Positions 1-7,765 of a stretch of DNA of 41,707 bases are shown here, one piece after another. Below the pieces are notes generated by a model. It was not told the origin of the DNA. It did not search any database and saw only the letters and a program-made list of their open reading frames with translations. A program made the translations under genes and the position numbers. The stretch's first letter is position 1. Each line of letters opens with the position of its first letter. This DNA is from CBFGRV01 sp965651265 (GTDB lineage Bacteria > Bacteroidota > Rhodothermia > Rhodothermales > VXPQ01), in assembly GCA_965651265.1 (NCBI GenBank), contig CBFGRV010000028.1, positions 1-41,707 on the forward strand, read 5' to 3'.

Positions 1-31
1 CTTACCGTGCTACGCTTATATCAGGAAGCGC

Positions 32-1579
32 TTAGTTCATGTCCACGCACTCGACGGGGATCGTGTCCACGCGTCTGGCCTGGCTGGCGCCTTCCTTCTT
101 TGTCGTGCCGGGTAGCACGCCACGGCCTTCTACCGTGAAGCGACTGGCGGCGAGACCGTTCTCGACATAGAAGTCCTGAACGGCGCGCGCGCGATCCTCG
201 GAGAGCTGCTGCGGGTTACGCTCACCCGGAGCGGCGAATCCGACGATGTTCGCACAGAGGTTCGGGCACTGGTCGAAGATATCGACGTTCTCCTGCAGCG
301 CCTCGCGGCCCTCATCCGTCAACGTGCTCGAGTTCCGGCCGAAGAAGACAGAGTTCATCTCCGTGATGTCATAGCAGATATCCGCTATGCACTGCTCGGC
401 CGTAATGGTGATCGTGCGCGTATCGCTTCCCGTTTCGTTCGAGACGGTGAGCGTCACGGTGTAGGTACCGGGATCGGTGAAGGTGTGCGATACCTCGCGG
501 CCGGTTCCGGTGGTACCATCACCGAAGTCCCAGCTGTACGTCAGCGGCTCATCGCCTTCGACGTTGGCCTCGAAATCGACGGCGGTCGGCTCGCAGACCT
601 GGAAGCGAGTCTCGCTCGCGTCGATGCTGATGATGCGGGCGGGTACCGGCGGCGCCACAACCGTCACCGAGCAGGTCTCGGAGTCGGTGGCGCGCTCGTT
701 GCTCGCCGTTACGGTGACGTTATACGTTCCGGGGGTTGACCAGCTGTGACGTGCGGTCATCCCTGTGCCCGTCGTACCGTCTCCGAAATCCCATGCGATC
801 GACACGGGTTGTGTGGCGTCCGCATTCACAGAGGTCGTGAATGTCGCCGTCTGTCCCGTCTCGATCTCATCGGCCGGGCAATCGAGCGCAAGTACCTGAA
901 CCGGCGTGAACGCGCTCTTGAAGTTGATCTTCAACCCAAGAGTCAACGCATTACTAATGTCGAACGGAAGGAATTCGTCGTCCTCGAGATCATCGATGCC
1001 ATCGAACCCGTCATCAGGGAACGTGAGGTTGGCGAGGTTCTCGAGTACGAGCGACATCCTATCGTTCAGAACGAAATCAAGCCCGAGGCCAACTGTTGGG
1101 CCATACGTCAGATCGGTTCGTCCGTCTTGTCCTTTGGTTACGTGACCACCGATCGCTACGAACGGAGCCACGCGGGTTGGAGCTGCAAATCGAAGGAGCA
1201 GCTGCCCACCATTGTACAGGCCGGATGGATCTTCGTCGCCCGTCACATCATCCTCGGGTACAACGGCCAGCGGATGGTTGGTAAGCTGCCATCCCACCGA
1301 TAGGCTAGTCGTCTGATTGAACTGGTAGCCGAGCTCGAGGCCGGCAGCGATAGGTGGTAACCCATCGGCTTTCCAGTTGTCCATCTCGAAGCTGAAGGGT
1401 GTCTGATCCGTGTCAGCTACGTACCAAGAGATTCCGACACGTGGCTTGATGTACCATGTGTCCTCTGGTCGGAGGACCTGTGATTGCGCATCCGGGACCA
1501 GTAAGAAACCGAGGACGCCTAGCATACTGATGCTGAGCATCCTCTTTACCAGCCCACTCCTCAGTGATATGCAGTGCAT
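32..1579 (-). CDS. Exported PKD-PKD-OmpA protein (downstream paralog)
   Basis: A 515-residue envelope protein. An N-terminal signal peptide (hydrophobic run at about 14-28, likely cleavage after DAQSQ) is followed by a roughly 190-residue region resembling an outer-membrane beta-barrel (alternating aromatic/polar strands, 'GLELGYQF', 'GPTVGLGLDFVLNDRMSLVLE'). Two PKD domains follow, each with WDFGDGTTGTG, and then a C-terminal OmpA-like domain (from about residue 405, 'NSVFFGRNSSTLTDEG', 'LSEDRARAV'). OmpA domains normally bind peptidoglycan, tethering the outer membrane to the wall. The usual HTD of that motif reads FAA here, so binding may be altered. Cysteines bracket each PKD domain. No good Shine-Dalgarno is visible; an internal ATG at 1540 is an alternative start. 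It is the tandem paralog of the gene at 1716-3197, with the same order of domains and the same cysteine positions. Confidence 0.85.
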   Translation of the reverse strand: MHCISLRSGLVKRMLSISMLGVLGFLLVPDAQSQVLRPEDTWYIKPRVGISWYVADTDQTPFSFEMDNWKADGLPPIAAGLELGYQFNQTTSLSVGWQLTNHPLAVVPEDDVTGDEDPSGLYNGGQLLLRFAAPTRVAPFVAIGGHVTKGQDGRTDLTYGPTVGLGLDFVLNDRMSLVLENLANLTFPDDGFDGIDDLEDDEFLPFDISNALTLGLKINFKSAFTPVQVLALDCPADEIETGQTATFTTSVNADATQPVSIAWDFGDGTTGTGMTARHSWSTPGTYNVTVTASNERATDSETCSVTVVAPPVPARIISIDASETRFQVCEPTAVDFEANVEGDEPLTYSWDFGDGTTGTGREVSHTFTDPGTYTVTLTVSNETGSDTRTITITAEQCIADICYDITEMNSVFFGRNSSTLTDEGREALQENVDIFDQCPNLCANIVGFAAPGERNPQQLSEDRARAVQDFYVENGLAASRFTVEGRGVLPGTTKKEGASQARRVDTIPVECVDMN

Positions 1580-1643
1580 TTTGTATTCGCTGTCAGTTTG
1601 GGGTGATAGTGGCGGTATGTGATGCCAGGATTGGATTATGGAA

Positions 1644-1676
1644 GGCGGATCCGCCGCATCGTGCGGCAGATCCGCC
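1644..1676 (-). terminator. Strong hairpin between the two OmpA paralogs
   Basis: Arms 1644-1658 and 1662-1676 are complementary over 15 positions with one mismatch, closing a 3-base loop (TCG). It lies about 40 bases downstream of the stop of the 1716-3197 gene. There is no T-run after the stem on either strand, so it may be a factor-dependent terminator or an RNA-stability element rather than a classical intrinsic terminator. Confidence 0.45.
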
Positions 1677-1715
1677 TACCGGGTCAAACTTGACAAAGCG
1701 ATTGCTGCCTCGTGG

Positions 1716-3197
1716 CTAGTCGAGATCCACGCACTGTACAGGAATCGTGTCTACGCGACGAAGCTGGCTAGTGCCTTCCTTCTTCGTCGTCATACCACCA
1801 ACTACGCCGCGGCCTTCGGTCACGAAGCGGCTGGCCGGTATCCCGTTGCTCACGTAGTACTCTTCGACGGCCTGGGCGCGTGCCTGCGACAGATCCTGCG
1901 CATTCCGCTCACCAGGAGCAGCAAATCCGACGATCTGGGCACACAGATTCGGGCACTCTTCGAAGATCTCGACATTCTCGTCGAGTGCAGCGCGGCCCTC
2001 ATCGGTAAGCGTGCTCGAGTTCCGTCCGAAGAATACCGAGTTCATCTCGGTAATCTCGTAGCAGATACCCGCTGTGCATGGTTCAGCCGTAATGGTGATC
2101 GACTGCGTCGACTCTCCATGCTGGTTGGATGCCGTGAGCGTCACGGTGTAGGTTCCGGGCTCCGAGTAGGTGTGTGAGGCCTCTCGACCAGTTCCGGTCG
2201 TGCCGTCGCCGAAGTTCCATGCGAACGTGATCGGCTCGTCGCCCTGCACGTTGGCCGTGAAGTCAACGGTAACGGGCTCACAGAGCTGGAAGCGCGTCTC
2301 GCTGGCGTTGATCGAGACGATCGTGGCCGGTACGGGCGGCTCAACCACCTGAACGACGCAGCTCTGCGAAGCCGGATCGCCGTTGTTACGAGCAGTGAAC
2401 GTGACGGTATACGTTCCCGCCTGATTGAACGAGCGGGTGGCGATCGCTCCGGTGGCCGTCGTGCCGTCGCCGAAGTTCCACGAATAGGAAATCGGCTGTG
2501 TGGCAACGTCGCTGTTGGTCGTCGCCGTAAACGTAGCGGTTTCGCCGACTTCAAGCTCGTCGGGGCACTCCAGGCCCAAGACCTGTACCGGCGTAAACGC
2601 CCGAGCAAAGTTGATCTTGAGGCCGGGGCCTACATAACCAACCAGATCGAAGCTGGGTGATTCGGATTCGTCCGCATCGAACCGTTCGTCCGGGAACGTG
2701 AAGTTCGTCAGCGCCTCCAGGAAGAGGTAAACCCGATCGCTCAGGGCTATGTCGAGGCCGAGGCCCACCGACGGCCCAAAGGCGAAATCCCCAACGCCAT
2801 CCGTTCCGTGTGCGCCGGCCTGTAGGAAGAACGCAACAGGCGAGGTGCGGGCACCTGCGGTATAGCGAAGAAGAAGGTTATGGGTCCAGCGATCCGTATC
2901 GCCGTTGGGAAAATGCGGGTCGAGCGACGAGTACTCTGCAAAATTCGTCTGAACGCTCACACTAAAGGCCGACGAGAACTGGTAACCCAGCTCAAGACCG
3001 GCGCTATAGGGAATGCCCTTGTCGAAGGCAAACGTGAAGTTCTCTGTCAGGTCTCCGTGGTAGTTCGCCAGACCGATTCGCGGCTTGACGAAAACCGTCT
3101 TCTCTGCCCTCAATGCACGCTGTGCTTCGGCAGTATTGACGAATAAGAAGAGCAGCCCGCATACTAATGCGAACGAGGATAGTAGACGTCTTCTCAT
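1716..3197 (-). CDS. Exported PKD-PKD-OmpA protein (upstream paralog)
   Basis: A 493-residue envelope protein from the chosen ATG at 3197. This start is preceded by AAGAGGA at a suitable distance and directly opens a signal peptide (RRRLLSS, hydrophobic core, cleavage near NTAEAQ); a longer reading from TTG at 3263 adds 22 unlikely residues. A putative barrel region ('GLELGYQFSSAFSVSVQTNF') precedes two PKD domains with the FGDGTT signature and a C-terminal OmpA-like domain ('NSVFFGRNSSTLTDEGRAAL', 'LSQARAQAVEEYY'). As in its neighbour, the peptidoglycan-binding HTD reads FAA and the PKD domains are flanked by cysteine pairs. The two genes clearly arose by duplication. The likely role is structural or cell-wall anchoring; no partner genes are adjacent. 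Confidence 0.85.
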   Translation of the reverse strand: MRRRLLSSFALVCGLLFLFVNTAEAQRALRAEKTVFVKPRIGLANYHGDLTENFTFAFDKGIPYSAGLELGYQFSSAFSVSVQTNFAEYSSLDPHFPNGDTDRWTHNLLLRYTAGARTSPVAFFLQAGAHGTDGVGDFAFGPSVGLGLDIALSDRVYLFLEALTNFTFPDERFDADESESPSFDLVGYVGPGLKINFARAFTPVQVLGLECPDELEVGETATFTATTNSDVATQPISYSWNFGDGTTATGAIATRSFNQAGTYTVTFTARNNGDPASQSCVVQVVEPPVPATIVSINASETRFQLCEPVTVDFTANVQGDEPITFAWNFGDGTTGTGREASHTYSEPGTYTVTLTASNQHGESTQSITITAEPCTAGICYEITEMNSVFFGRNSSTLTDEGRAALDENVEIFEECPNLCAQIVGFAAPGERNAQDLSQARAQAVEEYYVSNGIPASRFVTEGRGVVGGMTTKKEGTSQLRRVDTIPVQCVDLD

Positions 3198-3339
3198 AGG
3201 ATGAGTCCTCTTTAGATGAACAATGCGCGATGGTCGTTTTTGCATGCTCGACGCTACAGCCAAGACGGTCTACAGCAATCTACGTTGCCGCGGAGTAATT
3301 CCGTACCTCGAGCATGAAATACATACGGAAGTCCTGACA

Positions 3340-3370
3340 CTTAATTATGTTAAATCTAGGTAACTCCAAA
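3340..3370 (-). promoter_or_regulatory. Possible Bacteroidota-type promoter for the OmpA genes
   Basis: On the minus strand TTTG (3370-3367) is followed by exactly 19 bases and then TAATTAAG (3347-3340). The Bacteroidota consensus is TTTG-N19-TAnnTTTG, so spacing fits but the -7 box matches only partly. It lies about 140 bases upstream of the ATG at 3197 in an AT-rich stretch. Confidence 0.25.
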
Positions 3371-3689
3371 GACCGAAAAAGCGCCCTTACGTGAAATCTA
3401 TATGTGCACGCCTTTGGCCTCCCTCTCCAAAAAGACGTTCTGAATTTCAACGTAGCCTCCCTTCTCTGTGGCACCCTTAGACTGGAGCGAATACGGATCG
3501 TGTTCCCCCTGAATAGCGCCACTGCACTCGCTGAGGTCGCATTTACACTTTTATTACGACCCTACTGGGTGCGAGCAAATTCGTGGATATTTGTGGTTGA
3601 CAGTATACACACATATTCGGTCGAATGTGTAGTTCTTGTTACGCACTCCTGTAGAGATCAGCGCTTCCGCAGTCCGTGGCGCGGGTACA

Positions 3690-3722
3690 ATAAAATAACC
3701 CGCCCCAAGAATCGGAGCGGGT
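3690..3722 (-). terminator. Rho-independent terminator downstream of rpsT
   Basis: On the minus strand a 9-bp stem (ACCCGCTCC / GGGGCGGGT, one G-T pair, 7-base loop) is followed immediately by TTATTTTATT. It lies about 110 bases past the rpsT stop. The opposite strand has no T-run, so it acts on minus-strand transcripts. Confidence 0.8.
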
Positions 3723-3832
3723 GTCTGTCGGACAAAAAAATGGAGGGTCGGCGGAAAAAGCTGCCACCGTCAGGAGCCAGGGCCACCATGTCCCGCAATC
3801 GGCCGTGCCAGGAGGAGGATTACACGAAGCGA

Positions 3833-4087
3833 TCATCCAAGCCGATTGACGTACCGCTCCAACAGGCTCTTGTAGTTCGCAGCTTTATTCTTGTGGATAA
3901 CGCCTTTTGACGCCAGCCGGTCGAGCACGGATTTTACTTGCGCGAGTCGGGCTTCAGCTTCCGACTTGTCTTCGGTTTGGCGGAGCTGTTGAATAAGGGT
4001 TCGCATTCGACTTCGCTGCGTGCGATTTCGCGCTCGCCGCGCAGCGTTCTGGCGATTCCGCTTGGCTGCTGATTTGTGTTGAGGCAT
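3833..4087 (-). CDS. rpsT: 30S ribosomal protein S20
   Basis: An 84-residue, very basic protein with the S20 pattern from the first residue: MPQHKSAAKRNRQNAARRAR, then NRTQRSRMRTLI, and the conserved C-terminal block 'GVIHKNKAANYKSLLERYVN'. S20 binds 16S rRNA early in assembly of the small ribosomal subunit. Length is normal for the family (about 85-90). AGGA sits 9 bases before the ATG. It is a single-gene unit with its own promoter candidate (4167-4197) and terminator (3690-3722), transcribed away from the M23 peptidase gene. Nothing unusual was seen in the coding sequence. Confidence 0.97.
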   Translation of the reverse strand: MPQHKSAAKRNRQNAARRARNRTQRSRMRTLIQQLRQTEDKSEAEARLAQVKSVLDRLASKGVIHKNKAANYKSLLERYVNRLG

Positions 4088-4159
4088 ACTATTTGGTCCT
4101 GAGTTGTTGTTCGCCGGTCGTAGGTGTCGCGACTCGACCGCTTGGATTCGGTCTCAATC

Positions 4160-4232
4160 GGCCGTCCAAACTATCTATTTGGAAAAACACTATCAAACAC
4201 AGAGCGTAAGTCCGGTTCCAGTTCGGACGGCC
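4160..4232. repeat. Spaced inverted repeat GGCCGTCC / GGACGGCC
   Basis: Perfect 8-base arms at 4160-4167 and 4225-4232 flank the promoter candidate between rpsT and the M23 peptidase gene. The arms are 57 bases apart. They could be an operator pair or could bring the divergent promoters together; they may also be chance in GC-rich DNA. Confidence 0.35.
4167..4197 (-). promoter_or_regulatory. Bacteroidota-type promoter for rpsT
   Basis: On the minus strand TTTG (4197-4194), exactly 19 bases, then ATAGTTTG (4174-4167). The TTTG and spacing match the TTTG-N19-TAnnTTTG consensus; the leading TA of the -7 box is imperfect. Transcription would start near 4160 and give a leader of about 75 bases before the rpsT ATG. 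Confidence 0.5.
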
Positions 4233-4261
4233 CCTTCGATTCGTCAGAGAGTTTTTGCGCG

Positions 4262-5164
4262 ATGATTTCATTTTTTTCCGAGTTCGCGCGGGACGTGAAC
4301 TCCCCTTCCACATTCATCGTGATGGATGCCGAGGGTCTCGAGCAGCCTCGACATTATCAGGTCGTCCCGCGTCAAGTTCTCCTCGCGATTGGAGGAAGTG
4401 TGTTGTTGATGGCCGTGCTTCTCGTCTTTCTCATTCTGGCCACGCCCATCCGGGAAGTCATACCGGGGTTTGGCACATCGGCCATGCGTCAGAATGCGCG
4501 CCTCAACAGTCTTCGCCTGGCAGCGCTCCAGGATTCACTCCAGGCCCAGGAGCGGTACATGACCCAGCTTCGCCAGCTCATGTTGGGTCACATCGACTCG
4601 AGTCAGATTGCCGGTGCGACTGCCCCCGACCCATTGACGAGCGTAGAGGCGATCGAACAACCGCTCCGTGGAGATCCCTCACCAAACTGGATCGATCACC
4701 AACAGCCGGCGATTCCCGTAGAACGGCTGGATGGGAGTAACCGATCTCCTTTCCGCCTCGCCAACATCGCGGGCACGTCGCTACCCAACGTGCTCCTGCC
4801 GGCCTTACCTCCGGTGGAGGGATTCGTTACGAGAGGATTCGATGCAAGGACTGGCCATTACGCCATCGACATAGCCGTCGATGTCGGAACGGTCGTTCGC
4901 TCGGTTGGCGAAGGATACGTCATCCTCGCGGACTGGACGCACGAGGGTGGATACACCATTGCCGTGCAGCACTCCGACGGATTCGTATCCGTCTACAAGC
5001 ATAATCAACGGCTGCTCAAGCGTGTCGGAGACCGCGTTCACGCCCGCGACGCCATCGCCATGAGTGGAAACTCCGGAGAAATCACGACGGGCCCTCATCT
5101 CCACTTCGAACTGTGGCAGAACGGCTTGGCGCAGGATCCCGGTGAGTATATCTTGGGACCTTAA
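4262..5164 (+). CDS. Membrane-anchored M23 family metallopeptidase
   Basis: A 300-residue protein read from ATG 4262; a GTG at 4124 gives 46 extra residues with no domain character. A cytoplasmic head of about 40 residues precedes one membrane segment ('VLLAIGGSVLLMAVLLVFLI'), a periplasmic helical linker, and a C-terminal M23 (LytM) domain. Zinc-ligand motifs are intact: HYAID (HxxxD) and HLHFE (HxH), with VSVYKHN between them. M23 enzymes cut peptide crosslinks in peptidoglycan. The bactofilin gene follows 138 bases downstream, and M23-bactofilin pairs are known to act together in shaping the wall in several bacteria. The role in cell shape here is inferred from that pairing. Confidence 0.9.
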   Translation: MISFFSEFARDVNSPSTFIVMDAEGLEQPRHYQVVPRQVLLAIGGSVLLMAVLLVFLILATPIREVIPGFGTSAMRQNARLNSLRLAALQDSLQAQERYMTQLRQLMLGHIDSSQIAGATAPDPLTSVEAIEQPLRGDPSPNWIDHQQPAIPVERLDGSNRSPFRLANIAGTSLPNVLLPALPPVEGFVTRGFDARTGHYAIDIAVDVGTVVRSVGEGYVILADWTHEGGYTIAVQHSDGFVSVYKHNQRLLKRVGDRVHARDAIAMSGNSGEITTGPHLHFELWQNGLAQDPGEYILGP

Positions 5165-5302
5165 GCCCCGTCCGGTGAATCCGATCCTACAAATGAGCCT
5201 CAGCGAGATACCAAGCGATTCACTTGCTACATAAACAGAGCCCATCGACATCAAGAACATAGAAGAACGATCGCAATGTTTGCACGGAACGAGGAAGTAC
5301 CC

Positions 5303-5737
5303 ATGTCAAAGCAGCCCAACGCATCATCTCCCAATCAAATCAACATGATTGGCGAGGGTACACTTTTCGAGGGCACGCTCACGGCCAAGAGCGACGTTCG
5401 CATTTCGGGGCGGGTCGTTGGAAAGTTGAATATCAAGGGCAAGATCATCGTCTCTCAGGAGGGAACCATCGAGGGAGAGATCAAGGCCGTCAATCTAGAC
5501 GTCGGCGGTCACATTCAGGGTGAGATCGACGTCTCCGAGCGCGTCATCCTCAAGAGCTCGGCCCGAGTCGAAGGCAACATCCGCGCCGGTCGCCTCGTCG
5601 TCGAAGAAGGCGCCGTCTTCAACGGTAAGTGCCAGATGGGCGCACGCACGGTCGATTCGGAATCCATTCTGTCAAAAGCCCCCAAGGATAAGCCGATCGA
5701 GGCGCCGAAGACGCGTGCCATTTCACAAGCTTCGTGA
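5303..5737 (+). CDS. Bactofilin (polymer-forming cytoskeletal protein)
   Basis: A 144-residue protein from ATG 5303, chosen because GAGGAAG lies 5 bases upstream; an in-frame ATG at 5276 would add 9 residues. The middle is the bactofilin repeat: short hydrophobic beta-turns rich in G and V ('GEGTLFEGTLTAKSDVRISG', 'GTIEGEIKAVNLDVGGHIQG', 'SARVEGNIRAGRLVVEEGAV'), which folds as a right-handed beta-helix and polymerises without nucleotide. The N and C tails are polar and probably disordered. It follows an M23 peptidase, the usual partner for localised wall hydrolysis. Its stop overlaps the next gene's ATG by one base (TGATG), so it is translationally coupled to the ATP synthase genes. Confidence 0.9.
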   Translation: MSKQPNASSPNQINMIGEGTLFEGTLTAKSDVRISGRVVGKLNIKGKIIVSQEGTIEGEIKAVNLDVGGHIQGEIDVSERVILKSSARVEGNIRAGRLVVEEGAVFNGKCQMGARTVDSESILSKAPKDKPIEAPKTRAISQAS

Positions 5738-6018
5738 TGGCTCCGTCGGAGGAGCCGCGGCACTCGTCGTTTCAGCAGTCCTTCCGCGAGGCCGGCCCGT
5801 ATCTGACCCTGGGCCTGGAGCTGGGACTTACGATGATCATCTGGGCGGTGATCGGGTACCTGCTCGATCGGTGGCTGGAGACGACTCCGTGGCTGACCCT
5901 CGCCGGGGTGATGGTGGGAATGGCGAGCGTGTTCGTCCAGCTCATCCGCGCGTCGAAGCGTAGCCTGAAGGAGAGCGATCGGCGCCGAGAGGAATCGCGC
6001 ACGGACCGGCAGCCCTGA
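5737..6018 (+). CDS. AtpZ/AtpI family F0F1 ATP synthase accessory protein
   Basis: A 93-residue protein with two membrane helices ('LTLGLELGLTMIIWAVIGYL' and 'TLAGVMVGMASVFVQLIRAS') joined by the characteristic 'LLDRWLETTPWLT' loop and ending in a highly charged tail. This pattern is that of the small gene-1/AtpZ-type proteins found at the front of ATP synthase operons. They are thought to help c-ring assembly or divalent-cation movement. ATG 5737 overlaps the bactofilin stop; a GTG at 5734 is an alternative. The second accessory membrane gene and atpB follow. Confidence 0.8.
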   Translation: MAPSEEPRHSSFQQSFREAGPYLTLGLELGLTMIIWAVIGYLLDRWLETTPWLTLAGVMVGMASVFVQLIRASKRSLKESDRRREESRTDRQP

Positions 6019-6086
6019 CGTTCAATCGCACATTCCTTTCAAGTACAATTCACTGCAACTTGGACTAAGCCGCGAGTCTTTCTAAC

Positions 6087-6094
6087 TAGCTTTG
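6087..6094 (+). promoter_or_regulatory. Perfect -7 box (TAGCTTTG) ahead of the atp genes
   Basis: TAGCTTTG matches TAnnTTTG exactly. A TTGG lies 23 rather than 19 bases upstream, so the -33 element is off. It sits in the 152-base gap between the atpZ-like and atpI-like genes and could drive the main atp operon internally. Confidence 0.35.
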
Positions 6095-6170
6095 CGTTTC
6101 GTATCCGGCTCGCGTGACTGACGAGGCACTCAGGACGTGTTTAGGATATCGGGGTTCAAGCACAGGCACG

Positions 6171-6470
6171 ATGCAGCCGGAAAACTTGTGGCTTAGTTTC
6201 GCGCTCGGTGCGGCCCTTGGTACACTTTACATCGTAGCGAGCTACGTGTCGAATCGGCGCGCTTTACGCAGTGCGAATCGGTTCATGAGTATCGTAGTCA
6301 CTACGATGCTCATTCGCATACTGCTCGCATTGATTGTGCTGGTCGGAGCGATGCTACTGCTTCCCGTCTCGCCAACGGCGTTCCTGGGAAGCTTTTTTGT
6401 AATGTTCATTATCGGATTGATCCTTGAGGTGGTCTTCCTGCACCAAAACTCTCCGGGAGCACATCCCTAG
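6171..6470 (+). CDS. Small membrane protein, likely ATP synthase subunit I
   Basis: A 99-residue integral membrane protein from ATG 6171; a GTG at 6114 would add 19 non-hydrophobic residues. Three to four hydrophobic segments are seen: 'LWLSFALGAALGTLYIVASY', 'MSIVVTTMLIRILLALIVLV', and 'FLGSFFVMFIIGLILEVVFL'. The conserved-looking arginine in the second helix (MLIRILL) and the position between an AtpZ-like gene and atpB fit the AtpI family (an assembly factor for the c-ring). Sequence resemblance alone is weak; the call rests on topology and context. atpB starts 17 bases later. Confidence 0.6.
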   Translation: MQPENLWLSFALGAALGTLYIVASYVSNRRALRSANRFMSIVVTTMLIRILLALIVLVGAMLLLPVSPTAFLGSFFVMFIIGLILEVVFLHQNSPGAHP

Positions 6471-6487
6471 TTTGATTACGTCTGATC

Positions 6488-7705
6488 GTGAGCCTTAGCA
6501 AAAATATTCGCGCGCTAAGCCTTCTCTTGCTGCTGGTGCCATTCTTCGTGCAGGCGCGGGTGGCCGTGGCGGCGGAGGAGGGGGAGCAGTTGGACACCGT
6601 CGGGCACACGGCCGATGGCTTCTATCTCGATTTTGCGCCGTTCGGGTCCATCGAGCTTCCACGCATTTTCCTCGCTCGCGGCGAGGATGGCGGTCTACGA
6701 TTGGATGCCTATTCCTCGACGGCGGCGGCGCTTCGATCCGGCGAGTACGCCATCGTTCACACGGCCGATGAGCAGACGGAGCTCGTGACGGATGAGGCCG
6801 TCATCGAGGAGATGATTGCCCATCATTCGCATCTCTACTCTTCGATCGCACCGCTTGCCGGAGAAATTGTGGTCGACTTCTCCATCACACGGCATCTCGT
6901 TTTTGGAGTGCTGGCCGCGCTTTTGGTTCTCCTCATTTTTATCCCGCTGGGCAGGCGGTACCGGACGCCGGAAGCCCGCAAATCGGCCCCTCATGGGATT
7001 TTTCAGAATATGTTCGAAGCGGCCGTCATTTTTGTTCGGGATGAGATTGCGCGGCCGAACATCGGCGAGAAATACGAACGCTTTCTGCCGTTCCTGCTGA
7101 CGGCCTTCTTCTTCGTGCTTTTCAGCAATATTCTGGGTCTGGTTCCCTACGCGGGCGCCGCCACGTCCAATCTGTCGGTGACGCTCGTACTGGCGGCATT
7201 TACGTTCATTCTCGGCCAGGTCTACGCATCGAAGGACCACTGGAAGCACATTTTCTGGCCGCCGGGCGTGCCATTTGCCGTAAAGTTTATCCTGATTCCG
7301 GTCGAGTTCATCGGGCTCTTCACCAAGCACGCGGCACTGGCCATTCGACTCTTCGCCAACATGATGGCGGGGTCGCTCGTGATCCTGAGCCTGATCGGAC
7401 TGATTTTCACGTTTAATCATCTTTTTGGCGGAGGAGTGGCTTCAGGTGTTGCACCGGTGAGTATAGCCATGACGCTTTTTATCTCGATCGTGAAGCTGCT
7501 CGTGGCATTCATCCAGGCGTACGTGTTCACCATGTTGTCGGCCCTGTTCATCGGCATGGCCGTTGCGGAGCACCACGACCACGAAGGCGCCGAGCCCCAC
7601 GACTCTCAAGATCATCATAACTTTTCGCCTGCCTTGACGATGGACGGACAGACGTCCCAGTTCGAGGTGGCGGAGACGCACGGCGAGCCCGTCCTTGCGG
7701 GTTAG
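6488..7705 (+). CDS. atpB: ATP synthase F0 subunit a
   Basis: A 405-residue subunit that forms the proton half-channels next to the c-ring. Family signatures are clear: 'FLPFLLTAFFFVLFSNILGL', 'AIRLFANMMAGSLVI' with the essential arginine at residue 287 (E. coli R210), and 'FIQAYVFTMLSALFIGMAVA'. It is longer than E. coli AtpB (271) for two reasons. The N-terminus carries a signal-peptide-like stretch (residues 1-28) and an extra domain of about 100 residues, as in many Bacteroidota. The C-terminus has a His/Asp/Glu-rich tail ('AEHHDHEGAEPHDSQDHH'). The start is GTG 6488, without a clear Shine-Dalgarno. atpE follows after 60 bases. Confidence 0.95.
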   Translation: MSLSKNIRALSLLLLLVPFFVQARVAVAAEEGEQLDTVGHTADGFYLDFAPFGSIELPRIFLARGEDGGLRLDAYSSTAAALRSGEYAIVHTADEQTELVTDEAVIEEMIAHHSHLYSSIAPLAGEIVVDFSITRHLVFGVLAALLVLLIFIPLGRRYRTPEARKSAPHGIFQNMFEAAVIFVRDEIARPNIGEKYERFLPFLLTAFFFVLFSNILGLVPYAGAATSNLSVTLVLAAFTFILGQVYASKDHWKHIFWPPGVPFAVKFILIPVEFIGLFTKHAALAIRLFANMMAGSLVILSLIGLIFTFNHLFGGGVASGVAPVSIAMTLFISIVKLLVAFIQAYVFTMLSALFIGMAVAEHHDHEGAEPHDSQDHHNFSPALTMDGQTSQFEVAETHGEPVLAG

Positions 7706-7765
7706 CGGCCATGCTCGTTCATCTAACCAAAACCGATCAATAGAAACCTCATAGGAGAAAACACA

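Larger units (their letters stand above)
3198..3832. other. 635-base intergenic region without a supported gene
   Basis: This is AT-richer than its surroundings. It holds the leader and possible promoter of the OmpA genes (towards 3198) and the rpsT terminator (3690-3722). In between there is a TTGACA at 3597-3602 and a small bulged hairpin at 3609-3630 (ACAC..ATTC-GGTC-GAATGTGT). Reading frames crossing it show no family resemblance. Confidence 0.6.

Noticed and set aside
3590..3630. TTTG/TTGACA boxes followed by a bulged hairpin, possibly a small RNA on plus
   Set aside because: No well-spaced -7/-10 box and no plus-strand terminator; the nearby hairpin at 3698-3722 has its T-run on the minus side only.
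6695..7420. 241-residue reading frame antisense to atpB
   Set aside because: A shadow of the atpB codon pattern; His/Arg/Gln-rich with no domain.
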